Assembly (NCBI GenBank): GCA_034437895.1
Contig: DAOTTO010000168.1
Coordinates: 1-12,122, forward strand
Length of the DNA stretch: 12,122 nucleotides
Source of the DNA: JANRLJ01 sp034437895
GTDB taxonomy: Bacteria; Chloroflexota; Anaerolineae; Aggregatilineales; Phototrophicaceae
Direction: 5' to 3'
A model generated the notes under the pieces. The model was not told the origin of the DNA. It saw only the letters and a list, made by a program, of their open reading frames with translations, and searched no databases. The first letter of the stretch is position 1. Every line of letters begins with the position of its first letter. Positions 1 through 6,770 of the stretch are shown one piece after another. The translations under genes were made by a program, and so were the position numbers.

Positions 1-119
1 CGCTGTTGACAGGCGCACTCGCAGGTCAGCCGGAGACGATTGTAATTTACTTTGATCTGGCGGATGGTGTGGGCGAGCGCAATGTGACGCAAGTTTCCAA
101 CATGGCGACCTGCCCATAA
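1..119 (+). CDS. C-terminal fragment of an unidentified protein
   Basis: An open frame enters from the left edge (codons begin at base 3) and ends at TAA 117-119, leaving 38 readable residues. The fragment alternates hydrophobic and polar residues (ETIVIYFDLADG near its middle), compatible with a beta strand, and ends in the residues ATCP. The family cannot be recognised from this little sequence. It converges on the Wzz-like gene on the other strand and is followed by two hairpins, which fits the true end of a transcription unit. The frame is open over all visible codons and the stop sits just before terminator-like structures, so it is probably real, but its function is unknown. Confidence 0.55.
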   Translation, partial: LLTGALAGQPETIVIYFDLADGVGERNVTQVSNMATCP

Positions 120-138
120 GCTAACCGACGCACGAATC

Positions 139-169
139 ATAAGGGCGACCCATGATGAGTCGCCCTTAT
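139..169. repeat. Palindromic hairpin, GGGCGAC type, copy 1
   Basis: Bases 139-149 (ATAAGGGCGAC) and 159-169 (GTCGCCCTTAT) are perfect reverse complements: an 11-bp stem with a 9-nt loop. It lies 19 nt after the stop of the left-edge gene. There is no strong T-run after it, so it may be a dispersed palindrome rather than a terminator. Its arms share the core GGGCGAC/GTCG(C/T)CC with the next hairpin. Confidence 0.6.
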
Positions 170-185
170 AAACATCTTCTTTATC

Positions 186-217
186 GGGGCGACTTGACAA
201 GTCGTCCTTTGATTTTT
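186..217 (+). terminator. Probable intrinsic terminator of the left-edge gene
   Basis: A stem of 186-194 with 200-208 (eight to nine pairs, two of them G-U) closes over a short loop around TGACA and is followed directly by TTTGATTTTT (208-217). A GC-rich stem plus a T-rich tract on the + strand is the classic rho-independent layout and would end transcription of the gene finishing at 119. The reverse side has no T-run, so it is less likely to serve the minus-strand gene. The arms resemble the preceding hairpin, so both may belong to one repeat family. Confidence 0.6.
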
Positions 218-220
218 AGC

Positions 221-1837
221 TTAGGTCTTATTGAGGATAACGCCGTTTAAGGCTGCACCGACTTGAACGAATTGATCGCGTACTTTCGTTAGATCGTTCA
301 TGCTGGTTTGCCCGGCTTCCGCGAGCAAGACCACAAAGGCGCTTGTCATCACCGAAAGCAAATAGCTATCGGAATTTTTAAGCGCAGGCGGTGTATCCAA
401 GAGAATCACATCAAAATGGAAGGCCTTCCGCAGCGCATCTACACAAGGGCGTAAATTATCGAAGCCCAAGATATGAGCTGACAGCGGTAAACCCTCAACA
501 CCACTGGTCAAAACGGAGAGATTTTGAATGGCGGTGCTGTGAACATAGGGCTGAAGTGTCTCGGCGAGTTCAATATCCGATTTCTTCTCAAAGATTTTTG
601 GATTATTACCCACTTCGTTCAGTAATCCTGTGAGGCCAACGCTGTTATCGACATTAAAGACTTTGTGCTGCGTCGGCTGGCGTAGGTTGGAGTCAATCAC
701 CAGAACGCGCATTCCGCTGTCTGCCGCGACAACCGCCAGATTCGTGAGCGTCAAGCTGCGGCCTTCGGAGGGATTCGGGCTGGAAATAAGATAGACCTCA
801 CCGTTGTCCCGATTGGGGGAGGAGAAAAACAGATTAATCAACACTTCGCGGTAGCCTTCAAAGATTTTTGAATTTGGCTCTACCGGGCTAATCACATTTT
901 TCTTGTAATCACTGCCGACCTGCCTTGAAAGGGGGATATGTCCCAAAACAGGCAGCGTGAGGGCGTTGTTAATTTCGCCTTCAGTGCGGATTTTGTTATC
1001 GATATACTCAAAGTAGAGCAGTAGCGCCGCGATGGCGATGCCTGCGCCGGCAATGGCGGCAATCGCGCCGGCAACCTTGGGGCTTGTGCGCTGTGAGGCA
1101 AAAGGCACCTGAGCTTCATCGATAATTTCCAGCCGATTGACGCGGTTAGAAAGCCCGATAAAGGTATCTGAGAACTGGGCGAGGGTATTCTGGGAGGCAC
1201 TGCGCTGGTTGACAACGTTATCATATTCTTCGCGCAAGGTAATTTCGTCACGCTCGCGCCCATCGGCAACCGCTTCATTCAGTCGTGCCAGAGCATCCAC
1301 CACTTGCTGATCGGTGATGGAAATCTGTTCCTGAAGAGCTTGAATCTGTTGATTCAAAATGTCAAGCTGCTCTTCTTCTGCTTGGGTCAGGTTGGACGGC
1401 GTAAACTCGATCAAATTAAGCGCGATGGTGTTGGCAATATCTCTGGCTAATTCAGCATTACCATCCGTGACGCGCACGACCAGGATAGCCGTATCTAAGA
1501 TGACACGCGCACTCACTTTACTTTTTAAGCGCCCAATTGTCATCGGCTGACCATTATATTCCAGCCCTAATTCATCGATTGTTGTCATCATGACTTCAGA
1601 ATTTTTGACGAGTTCGGCATAGGTGGGGGCTAGCCGAAGCGCAATATTGACATCGTTCAAGTTCAATTCCGGCGTATAAATGGCACTCCCAATGAAGATG
1701 CGTGTTTCGGCGCGATAACTTTCGGCTTGGCTGTCAAAGTTCACATAGACGATCCCGCCGAGCAGCGCTGCCAAAAGCAGGACAATCCATCCTCGGCGAA
1801 AGACATACATCGCGTATTTTTGAATTTCAATTTTCAT
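221..1837 (-). CDS. Wzz-type polysaccharide co-polymerase fused to a degenerate BY-kinase-like domain
   Basis: This 538-residue membrane protein probably controls the chain length of the polysaccharide made by the neighbouring operon. A short cytoplasmic N-terminus leads to membrane segment 1 (about 17-33), then a Wzz-like extracellular domain with a predicted coiled coil (about 151-215, Gln/Glu/Leu rich), a Pro-containing stretch (about 242-254), and membrane segment 2 (about 255-276). Residues 320-538 form a CpsD/CapB/Wzc-type P-loop domain. The signature motifs are altered: Walker A reads PSEGRS at 356-361 where PGEGKS is usual, so the catalytic Lys is Arg360. Walker A' reads IDSNLRQP (381-388), with Asn in place of the second Asp. 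Walker B (LLDTPP, 479-484) is intact. There is no tyrosine-rich tail; the protein ends NKT. Arrangement and motifs support the family strongly, but kinase activity is doubtful. The start at 1837 precedes the membrane segment; no clear Shine-Dalgarno sequence lies at normal spacing. Confidence 0.9.
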   Translation of the reverse strand: MKIEIQKYAMYVFRRGWIVLLLAALLGGIVYVNFDSQAESYRAETRIFIGSAIYTPELNLNDVNIALRLAPTYAELVKNSEVMMTTIDELGLEYNGQPMTIGRLKSKVSARVILDTAILVVRVTDGNAELARDIANTIALNLIEFTPSNLTQAEEEQLDILNQQIQALQEQISITDQQVVDALARLNEAVADGRERDEITLREEYDNVVNQRSASQNTLAQFSDTFIGLSNRVNRLEIIDEAQVPFASQRTSPKVAGAIAAIAGAGIAIAALLLYFEYIDNKIRTEGEINNALTLPVLGHIPLSRQVGSDYKKNVISPVEPNSKIFEGYREVLINLFFSSPNRDNGEVYLISSPNPSEGRSLTLTNLAVVAADSGMRVLVIDSNLRQPTQHKVFNVDNSVGLTGLLNEVGNNPKIFEKKSDIELAETLQPYVHSTAIQNLSVLTSGVEGLPLSAHILGFDNLRPCVDALRKAFHFDVILLDTPPALKNSDSYLLSVMTSAFVVLLAEAGQTSMNDLTKVRDQFVQVGAALNGVILNKT

Positions 1838-1868
1838 GAGCCGTTTTTTTCTGCTCCGGTTAGATAAT

Positions 1869-1907
1869 GGTGTTAAATATACACCGATTTGCTTAAGCGT
1901 GTCTCAA
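1869..1907 (-). promoter_or_regulatory. Weak candidate promoter for the Wzz-like gene, with inverted repeat
   Basis: On the minus strand TTGAGA (1902-1907) and TATATT (1876-1881) each match sigma-70 consensus at five of six bases, but their 20-bp spacing is longer than ideal. An imperfect inverted repeat GGTGT-7 nt-ACACC (1869-1885) overlaps the -10 region and could be an operator. This rests on pattern matching only. Confidence 0.25.
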
Positions 1908-1993
1908 AATTGCAACATCGGATGATGAGTTACAGCCTGATTACGTCTTTATGCTTATGTTACCGTAGCAGTTTACAACGACTTTTTCCCTTT

Positions 1994-2022
1994 TTGTGCG
2001 GGACTTTGGCGCTATCTATGAA
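1994..2022 (+). promoter_or_regulatory. Weak candidate promoter for the + strand operon
   Basis: TTGTGC (1994-1999) and TATGAA (2017-2022) are spaced 17 bp apart but match consensus at only three and four of six bases. They lie about 100 nt before the first operon gene. The real promoter could be elsewhere in the interval. Confidence 0.18.
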
Positions 2023-2058
2023 AAATTTCCTAAAATTACTTATCTCTTCCCAAAACGC

Positions 2059-2071
2059 GCCGAATTTCGGC
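2059..2071. promoter_or_regulatory. Perfect short palindrome, possible operator
   Basis: GCCGAA-T-TTCGGC is a perfect 6+6 inverted repeat with a one-base centre, 53 nt before the ATG of the first operon gene. Its position in the likely 5' untranslated or promoter region makes a protein-binding site plausible. The spacer is too short for an RNA hairpin with full pairing, so DNA binding is the better guess. Confidence 0.3.
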
Positions 2072-2124
2072 TTCAACTTATGTTAGGATCATCAACATGA
2101 CGGATTCTGGAAAAGGATGAAAAG

Positions 2125-3429
2125 ATGCAATCTGAACAGGTGAATGACGTGAGTAATAAGTCCGCCCCCCAGAAACGCCTTAAGGTGCTGCTCTCTGTAT
2201 ATTCTTGTCAGCCGGGAAAAGGTTCAGAACCAGGGGTTGGCTGGGATGTCGTGCAGAAAATAAGCCAGTTTCATGACATCTGGGCGTTGACGGCTTCCGA
2301 ACATCGCCCCGGTATTGAGGCTTATCTGCAAAATAACGCCCTGCCCAACGTGCATTGGGTTTATCCCAGAATGCCCTCCTGGATGCCCTCGTGGAAAAAG
2401 AACTACAAAATTATCCGCTTCCATTATTACCTCTGGCAAATTATGGCGCATCGCACGATTCGCCGGGACTATGCCGATATTCCATTTGATGCGATTCATC
2501 ATGTGACGTGGGGCAGTTACTGGACACCGAGTTTCCTCTCGCGCCTGCCTGCCCCATTTATCTGGGGACCCGTTGGCGGGGGTGAATCCGCCCCGCGCAG
2601 TTTTTACAGCACGCTTAAGCCGAAAAGCCGTTTTTCTGAACTCGTCCGGGATGCCGTGCGCTGGACAGCAAGCCGAGTTGACCCATTTATCGCCATGACG
2701 GCCCGCCGCGCCCGCATCACATTTTGCACAACGGAAGAAACCGCCGTTCAGACGCGCAAACTGGGGGCAAAGGATGTCCGCATCTTACAGGCTATGGCGC
2801 TCTCCCAAGAAGATATTGCGCTGTTGAATGGCCTGCCTGTCCGTCAGGAAACCGTGCCATTTCGTGTTATCAGCATCGGACGGTTGATTGGCTGGAAAGG
2901 CTTTCATCTCGGTTTACAGGCTTACGCACAATTTCAGCGCCAAAATCCCGACAGCGAATACTGGATTGTGGGCGACGGCGATGAGATGGAACGGCTCAAG
3001 TCTTTAGCACAGGAGCTTGGTATAAGCGATAAAGTGCGTTTCACAGGCAAACTGCCCCGCAGTCAGGCATTGGAGCGGCTGGCGGAAGCCGATGTACTCC
3101 TGCATCCGAGTCTGCATGACTCCGGCGGCGGCGTTTGTCTGGAAGCAATGGCGGCGGGTCGCCCGGTCATCTGCCTGAATCTGGGTGGTCCCGCCGTGCA
3201 GATTACCAAAGAAACGGGCATTGTCGTTCCGGCGCGTACACCCGATCAGGCCGTTAGTGATCTGGCGAAAGCGATGCAGCATATTGCGATAGATAATGCG
3301 CTTCGTTTGCAAATGGGCGAAGCAGGCCGTCGCTGCATTGATGAACTTTATAACTGGGATCGCAAAGGCGAATTCTATTCGTCGCTGTATGAGTCGCTCT
3401 CCTCAAAATCTGAAAAAGGACTTCGTTAA
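2125..3429 (+). CDS. GT4-family glycosyltransferase (first gene of operon)
   Basis: This 434-residue cytoplasmic or membrane-associated glycosyltransferase has the two-Rossmann GT-B fold. It would transfer a sugar from a nucleotide donor to the growing lipid-linked repeat unit; donor and acceptor cannot be read from sequence. The N-terminal half carries the glycine-rich loop GSEPGVGW (33-40) and a conserved block WGPVGGGE (147-154). The C-terminal donor domain shows GRLIGWKG (252-259, with the phosphate-binding Arg and Lys), GDGDE (283-287) and LEAMAAGRPVI (339-349). In the usual E-x7-E donor motif the first Glu is Asp332 and the second is Glu340. A good ribosome site, AAAAGGA (2111-2117), lies 7 nt before the ATG and supports this start. 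The stop directly abuts the next ATG. Confidence 0.9.
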   Translation: MQSEQVNDVSNKSAPQKRLKVLLSVYSCQPGKGSEPGVGWDVVQKISQFHDIWALTASEHRPGIEAYLQNNALPNVHWVYPRMPSWMPSWKKNYKIIRFHYYLWQIMAHRTIRRDYADIPFDAIHHVTWGSYWTPSFLSRLPAPFIWGPVGGGESAPRSFYSTLKPKSRFSELVRDAVRWTASRVDPFIAMTARRARITFCTTEETAVQTRKLGAKDVRILQAMALSQEDIALLNGLPVRQETVPFRVISIGRLIGWKGFHLGLQAYAQFQRQNPDSEYWIVGDGDEMERLKSLAQELGISDKVRFTGKLPRSQALERLAEADVLLHPSLHDSGGGVCLEAMAAGRPVICLNLGGPAVQITKETGIVVPARTPDQAVSDLAKAMQHIAIDNALRLQMGEAGRRCIDELYNWDRKGEFYSSLYESLSSKSEKGLR

Positions 3430-4581
3430 ATGCGTATTGCCATCCTTGATTATTTCGTCATCAAAAACAACGCCATCGGCAATTGTGACCGCCGAATTAT
3501 GCAGGGCTTGTGCGACGAACATGAATTCACCGTCTTTTCGGTGACATTCGATAATCCGAACCCGGAAAAAATCAAATTCGTGCGTGTTCCAGCGATCAAA
3601 CGCCCGTTGTTTGCGTTATTCATCACCTATCATCTGCTTATACCGTTTGTGATGCTGATTTACCGCCTGCGCCATCGGGTTAAATTCGATGTCGTCCAAA
3701 GCATCGAAAGTAATTCGCTGCTCGGCACATTGGTTTATGCCCACTTTTGCCACGACAGCTATCTGAAGCATCACTACGCCGAAACCCGCCCACCCGGAAT
3801 ACGCGGTGTAGCGCGATGGCTGGATCATAAACTTCATGCCCTGCTGGAGCGCCCTGCTTTCCGCAAAGCCAAATCCATCATCGTGCCGTCGCATGGGCTG
3901 GCGCGTGAATTGGCTGCCACGTATGGCGGAGTGCTGGGCGATAAGGTCGAAATTCTGGCGAACCCGATTGACATCAATCACATGCGCCGCCCAGACGATT
4001 TCGATTCTGCGAAGGTGCGGGCGGATTTAAAACTTTCACCGGATGATCTGATGCTGGTCTTCGTGGCACTCGGTCATTTTGAGCGCAAAGGATTGCCGCT
4101 GCTTTTGGAAGCGATGTCTATCGCTAAAGATGAACGGGTGAAGCTGGTCGTCGTCGGTGGTACTTCCGCCGTGATGGAAGAATATCAACGCCGCGCCCAA
4201 GCATTAGGGCTTAAAGCGGGGCAAGTGGTCTTTACCGGGATGCAAAAAGATATTCGTCCGTATCTGTGGGCGGCGGATATTTTCTCTATGCCTTCAGCAT
4301 ACGAAGTGTTCCCGCTTGTTTCGCTGGAATCGGCGGGGGCAGGGCTTCCGCTGCTGGTCAGCAAACTCAACGGCGTAGAAGAATTTCTTGTGGATGGCGT
4401 TAACGGTTGGTGTGTGGCGCGTACCCCCGCAGCGCTGGCGGAAAAAATCGTTTACAGCATGAGTCATCGTGACCAACTGCGTGAGATGGGGCAAAATGCG
4501 ATGCAGAGCGTCGTCAAATACGATGTTCAGCATTTTGTCGAGGACTGGCGACAGGCCTATCGCGCTCTTTCGTCCAGTTAA
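3430..4581 (+). CDS. GT4-family glycosyltransferase (second gene of operon)
   Basis: A 383-residue retaining GT-B glycosyltransferase, expected to add one sugar of the repeat unit at the inner face of the membrane. The N-terminal acceptor domain begins MRIAILDYF and contains a hydrophobic, Tyr-rich stretch (about 59-80) that may dock on the membrane. The C-terminal donor domain shows GHFERKG (215-221), the VVGG strand end (241-244) and a complete E-x7-E motif, Glu292 and Glu300, within the block running from Tyr291 to Leu308. The ATG follows the previous TAA with no gap, and AAAAAGGA ends 9 nt before it, inside the upstream gene, so translation of the two is probably coupled. The specific sugar is unknown. 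Confidence 0.9.
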   Translation: MRIAILDYFVIKNNAIGNCDRRIMQGLCDEHEFTVFSVTFDNPNPEKIKFVRVPAIKRPLFALFITYHLLIPFVMLIYRLRHRVKFDVVQSIESNSLLGTLVYAHFCHDSYLKHHYAETRPPGIRGVARWLDHKLHALLERPAFRKAKSIIVPSHGLARELAATYGGVLGDKVEILANPIDINHMRRPDDFDSAKVRADLKLSPDDLMLVFVALGHFERKGLPLLLEAMSIAKDERVKLVVVGGTSAVMEEYQRRAQALGLKAGQVVFTGMQKDIRPYLWAADIFSMPSAYEVFPLVSLESAGAGLPLLVSKLNGVEEFLVDGVNGWCVARTPAALAEKIVYSMSHRDQLREMGQNAMQSVVKYDVQHFVEDWRQAYRALSSS

Positions 4582-4595
4582 CAGGCTGTGATTTG

Positions 4596-5777
4596 ATGAA
4601 AATTTTGATGGTGCATAATTTTTACCAGCAGGCCGGAGGGGAAGATGTGGTCTTCGCCGCCGAAAAAGACCTGCTGCGTCAGCATGGGCATGAAGTGATC
4701 GAGTTTACGGCGCATAACGATCAGGTTGAGCAGATGGATAAGCTCAAGCTGGCGACCAATACCCTGTGGTCACGCGAATATAAGCAGAAGTTAACCGCGC
4801 TCATCGCCCAGACACGCCCGGACATCGCACATTTCCATAATACCTTTATGGTGATCTCACCTGCGGCCTATTATGCCTGCCGTGAAGCAGGGATTCCGAT
4901 TATTCAAACACTGCATAACTACCGCTTATTCTGCCTAAACGCGACTTTTTACCGCGACAATCATGTCTGCGAGGATTGTTTAGGCAAGTTCTTTCCGCTG
5001 CCGGGAGTGATTCATGCCTGCTATCGGGACAGCAAGGTTGTTTCTGGCGTGGTCGCTTCTATGCTGACGACGCATCGCGCACTCGGTACGTGGACACGGG
5101 TGATTGATCGTTATATCGCGCTGACGGAATTTGCACGGGACAAATTTGTTGAAGCGGGATTACCTGCCGAAAAACTGTGCGTCAAGCCGAATTTTCTAAA
5201 GGATGATCCAGGTCTTGGGCAGCATCAAGGGCGATACATGATCTTCGTAGGCCGCCTAACGGCTGAAAAAGGGATTATGACGCTGCTGGAAGCATGGAAA
5301 AATAATCCTGATATTCCGCTGAAAATTGTGGGGGATGGCCCCCTCATGGAAGAGGTTCGCGCTTTTGTTGCAGCGCATCAACTCACATCAGTTGAAATTA
5401 TGGGGCGGCAAAAACGCGAAGATACGCTTGCCCTGATACAAAATGCTTATGCCCTGCTGTTCCCTTCGCAGTGGTATGAAGGGATGCCGATGACGATCAT
5501 TGAGGCGTTTGCGTGTGGAACGCCTGTGATCGGCTCAGAATTGGGTTCAGTTGCCGCCGTGATCGCTGATGGGCGCAACGGACTGCGCTTTGAACCGGGA
5601 AATCCGCTTGATCTGGCGGAAAAAGCACGCGCCTTATGGACAAAAGATCAACTTGCGGCTGATCTGGGTCAAGCCGCACGAAATGACTACGAACACTACT
5701 ACACCGCCGAAAATAACTATACGCAACTGCTCCAGATTTATACCGATGTACTTCAACGTCGGCAGAACATAGGTTGA
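4596..5777 (+). CDS. GT4-family glycosyltransferase with a cysteine quartet (third gene of operon)
   Basis: A 393-residue GT-B glycosyltransferase. The N-terminus MKILMVHNFYQQAGGEDVV is a typical GT4 opening with a glycine loop and the GGED signature of one exopolysaccharide subgroup. HFHNTF (79-84) lies near the expected active-site cleft. Cys113, Cys125, Cys128 and Cys142 form a C-x11-C-x2-C-x13-C pattern that looks like a metal-binding knuckle; I recall similar cysteines in relatives. The donor domain has GRLTAEKG (219-226), GDGP (246-249) and a full E-x7-E motif (Glu295, Glu303). The ATG at 4596 is chosen over the in-frame TTG at 4593: it is a stronger codon, and an AGG lies 10 nt before it. 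It starts 14 nt after the previous stop. Substrates are unknown. Confidence 0.9.
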   Translation: MKILMVHNFYQQAGGEDVVFAAEKDLLRQHGHEVIEFTAHNDQVEQMDKLKLATNTLWSREYKQKLTALIAQTRPDIAHFHNTFMVISPAAYYACREAGIPIIQTLHNYRLFCLNATFYRDNHVCEDCLGKFFPLPGVIHACYRDSKVVSGVVASMLTTHRALGTWTRVIDRYIALTEFARDKFVEAGLPAEKLCVKPNFLKDDPGLGQHQGRYMIFVGRLTAEKGIMTLLEAWKNNPDIPLKIVGDGPLMEEVRAFVAAHQLTSVEIMGRQKREDTLALIQNAYALLFPSQWYEGMPMTIIEAFACGTPVIGSELGSVAAVIADGRNGLRFEPGNPLDLAEKARALWTKDQLAADLGQAARNDYEHYYTAENNYTQLLQIYTDVLQRRQNIG

Positions 5778-5799
5778 ATAACCTCAAGAGGAAATTTCG

Positions 5800-6738
5800 A
5801 TGATAAGCGTCGTCATGCCTGCTTATAACAGCGCCCAATATATCGCGGCGGCTATCGAAAGTATTTTGAACCAAACTTATGCCGATTTTGAACTGCTCGT
5901 TATCGATGATGGCTCTACCGATAACACGCTCGAAATCGTCAAGCGCTATGCTGCCCAAGATTCTCGCATCCGGCTGATTCAACAACAGAATGCAGGTGTG
6001 GGCGCGGCACGGAACAACGGGCTTCATGCCGCCCAATATGCCTGGATTGCCCTGCTTGATTCAGACGACATTGCTCTGGCAGATCGTTTAGAGAAACAGG
6101 TTGCCTCAATTAAGTCCGATCCCGAAGTCGTGGTATGGTCTAGCGCGGTGCGTCACATGGGGGCAAATGGGGTGATCTCTGACGATGTAAAAGAAGTGGG
6201 ACCATCCAGTAAGGCCAAATTCTACGAACTGTATAAAGCAGGCAAGCTGATTTATATCGCGACCACCGCTGCTACATTTCGCAAAGACATCGCATTAGAA
6301 CTTGGCGGATTCGATGTGCGCTTTAAATCAGCGGGCGATACCGAGTTTTGGGATCGTATGGCGAGCCGAGGGCCAATGGTGGGTGTGACAGAACCGCTGG
6401 TGTTGTATCGTGTACATACTGGGGGCATCATGGCGAAGCGCTGGTCGGAGTTATATCGCAATACGCGCTATCTGGAAGAACGCAGTAAACTTCGCAGCAA
6501 AGGTCGCGAATTATCGTTTGATGAATTCCTGAAGGCTTATGACGATCAACCGCCGCTGACGCGTTTCTTCAGATCGACTGATCGACTGAGCCAACTTTAT
6601 TATCGAAATGCAGGGGCATTCATCGGTTCTAAACAGTACGCCAAAGGCTTGGCTTATTTATCGCTGTCTGCCCTACTCAATCCCCAGCTTATTCTGGGGC
6701 GTGTCTTCCGAAGATTAATGCCTTCTGCCTCTTCATAA
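5800..6738 (+). CDS. GT2-family glycosyltransferase (fourth gene of operon)
   Basis: A 312-residue inverting GT-A glycosyltransferase, probably acting on the lipid-linked glycan in the cytoplasm. It opens MISVVMPAYNS, has the nucleotide-binding DDGSTD (36-41), the metal-binding DxD-type LLDSDD (85-90), and a catalytic-base region SAGDTEFWDRM (177-187). No membrane segments are evident. The C-terminal third (about 210-312) is not part of the core fold; it is basic and contains LYYRNAG (266-272) followed by a Lys-Tyr, Leu-rich stretch. Both minus-strand GT2 enzymes in this window share that layout, so the three are paralogues. A strong ribosome site AAGAGGAAA (5786-5794) precedes the ATG; the gap after the upstream stop is 22 nt. 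Confidence 0.92.
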   Translation: MISVVMPAYNSAQYIAAAIESILNQTYADFELLVIDDGSTDNTLEIVKRYAAQDSRIRLIQQQNAGVGAARNNGLHAAQYAWIALLDSDDIALADRLEKQVASIKSDPEVVVWSSAVRHMGANGVISDDVKEVGPSSKAKFYELYKAGKLIYIATTAATFRKDIALELGGFDVRFKSAGDTEFWDRMASRGPMVGVTEPLVLYRVHTGGIMAKRWSELYRNTRYLEERSKLRSKGRELSFDEFLKAYDDQPPLTRFFRSTDRLSQLYYRNAGAFIGSKQYAKGLAYLSLSALLNPQLILGRVFRRLMPSASS

Positions 6739-6770
6739 GAATAATGGCTTAAGGACGAGGTAAAATTACG

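Larger units (their letters stand above)
1838..2124. promoter_or_regulatory. Divergent intergenic control region
   Basis: These 287 bp separate the minus-strand Wzz-like gene from the + strand operon and must carry the promoters for both. The stretch is richer in A/T than its surroundings. A 65-codon open frame inside it (1889-2086) has no recognisable protein character. Candidate promoter elements and two small inverted repeats are listed separately; none is strong. Confidence 0.6.

Noticed and set aside
892..1278. 128-codon frame on the minus strand inside the Wzz-like gene
   Set aside because: Same strand but a different frame; the long frame carries both membrane segments and P-loop motifs.
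1889..2086. 65-codon open frame on the + strand in the divergent intergenic region
   Set aside because: Its Leu/Ser/Cys-rich content has no domain character, no ribosome site precedes it, and it spans the region needed for promoters.
2374..2397. Short tandem duplication encoding MPSWMPSW in the first GT4 gene
   Set aside because: Only two copies within a conserved frame; likely an ordinary local duplication without further meaning.
4593..4595. TTG as start of the third GT4 gene
   Set aside because: An ATG follows immediately, is a stronger start codon, and has equal or better spacing from the AGG upstream.
5497..6036. 179-codon antisense open frame across two glycosyltransferase genes
   Set aside because: It lies opposite two well-supported genes with clear motifs in their own frames and its translation looks random.
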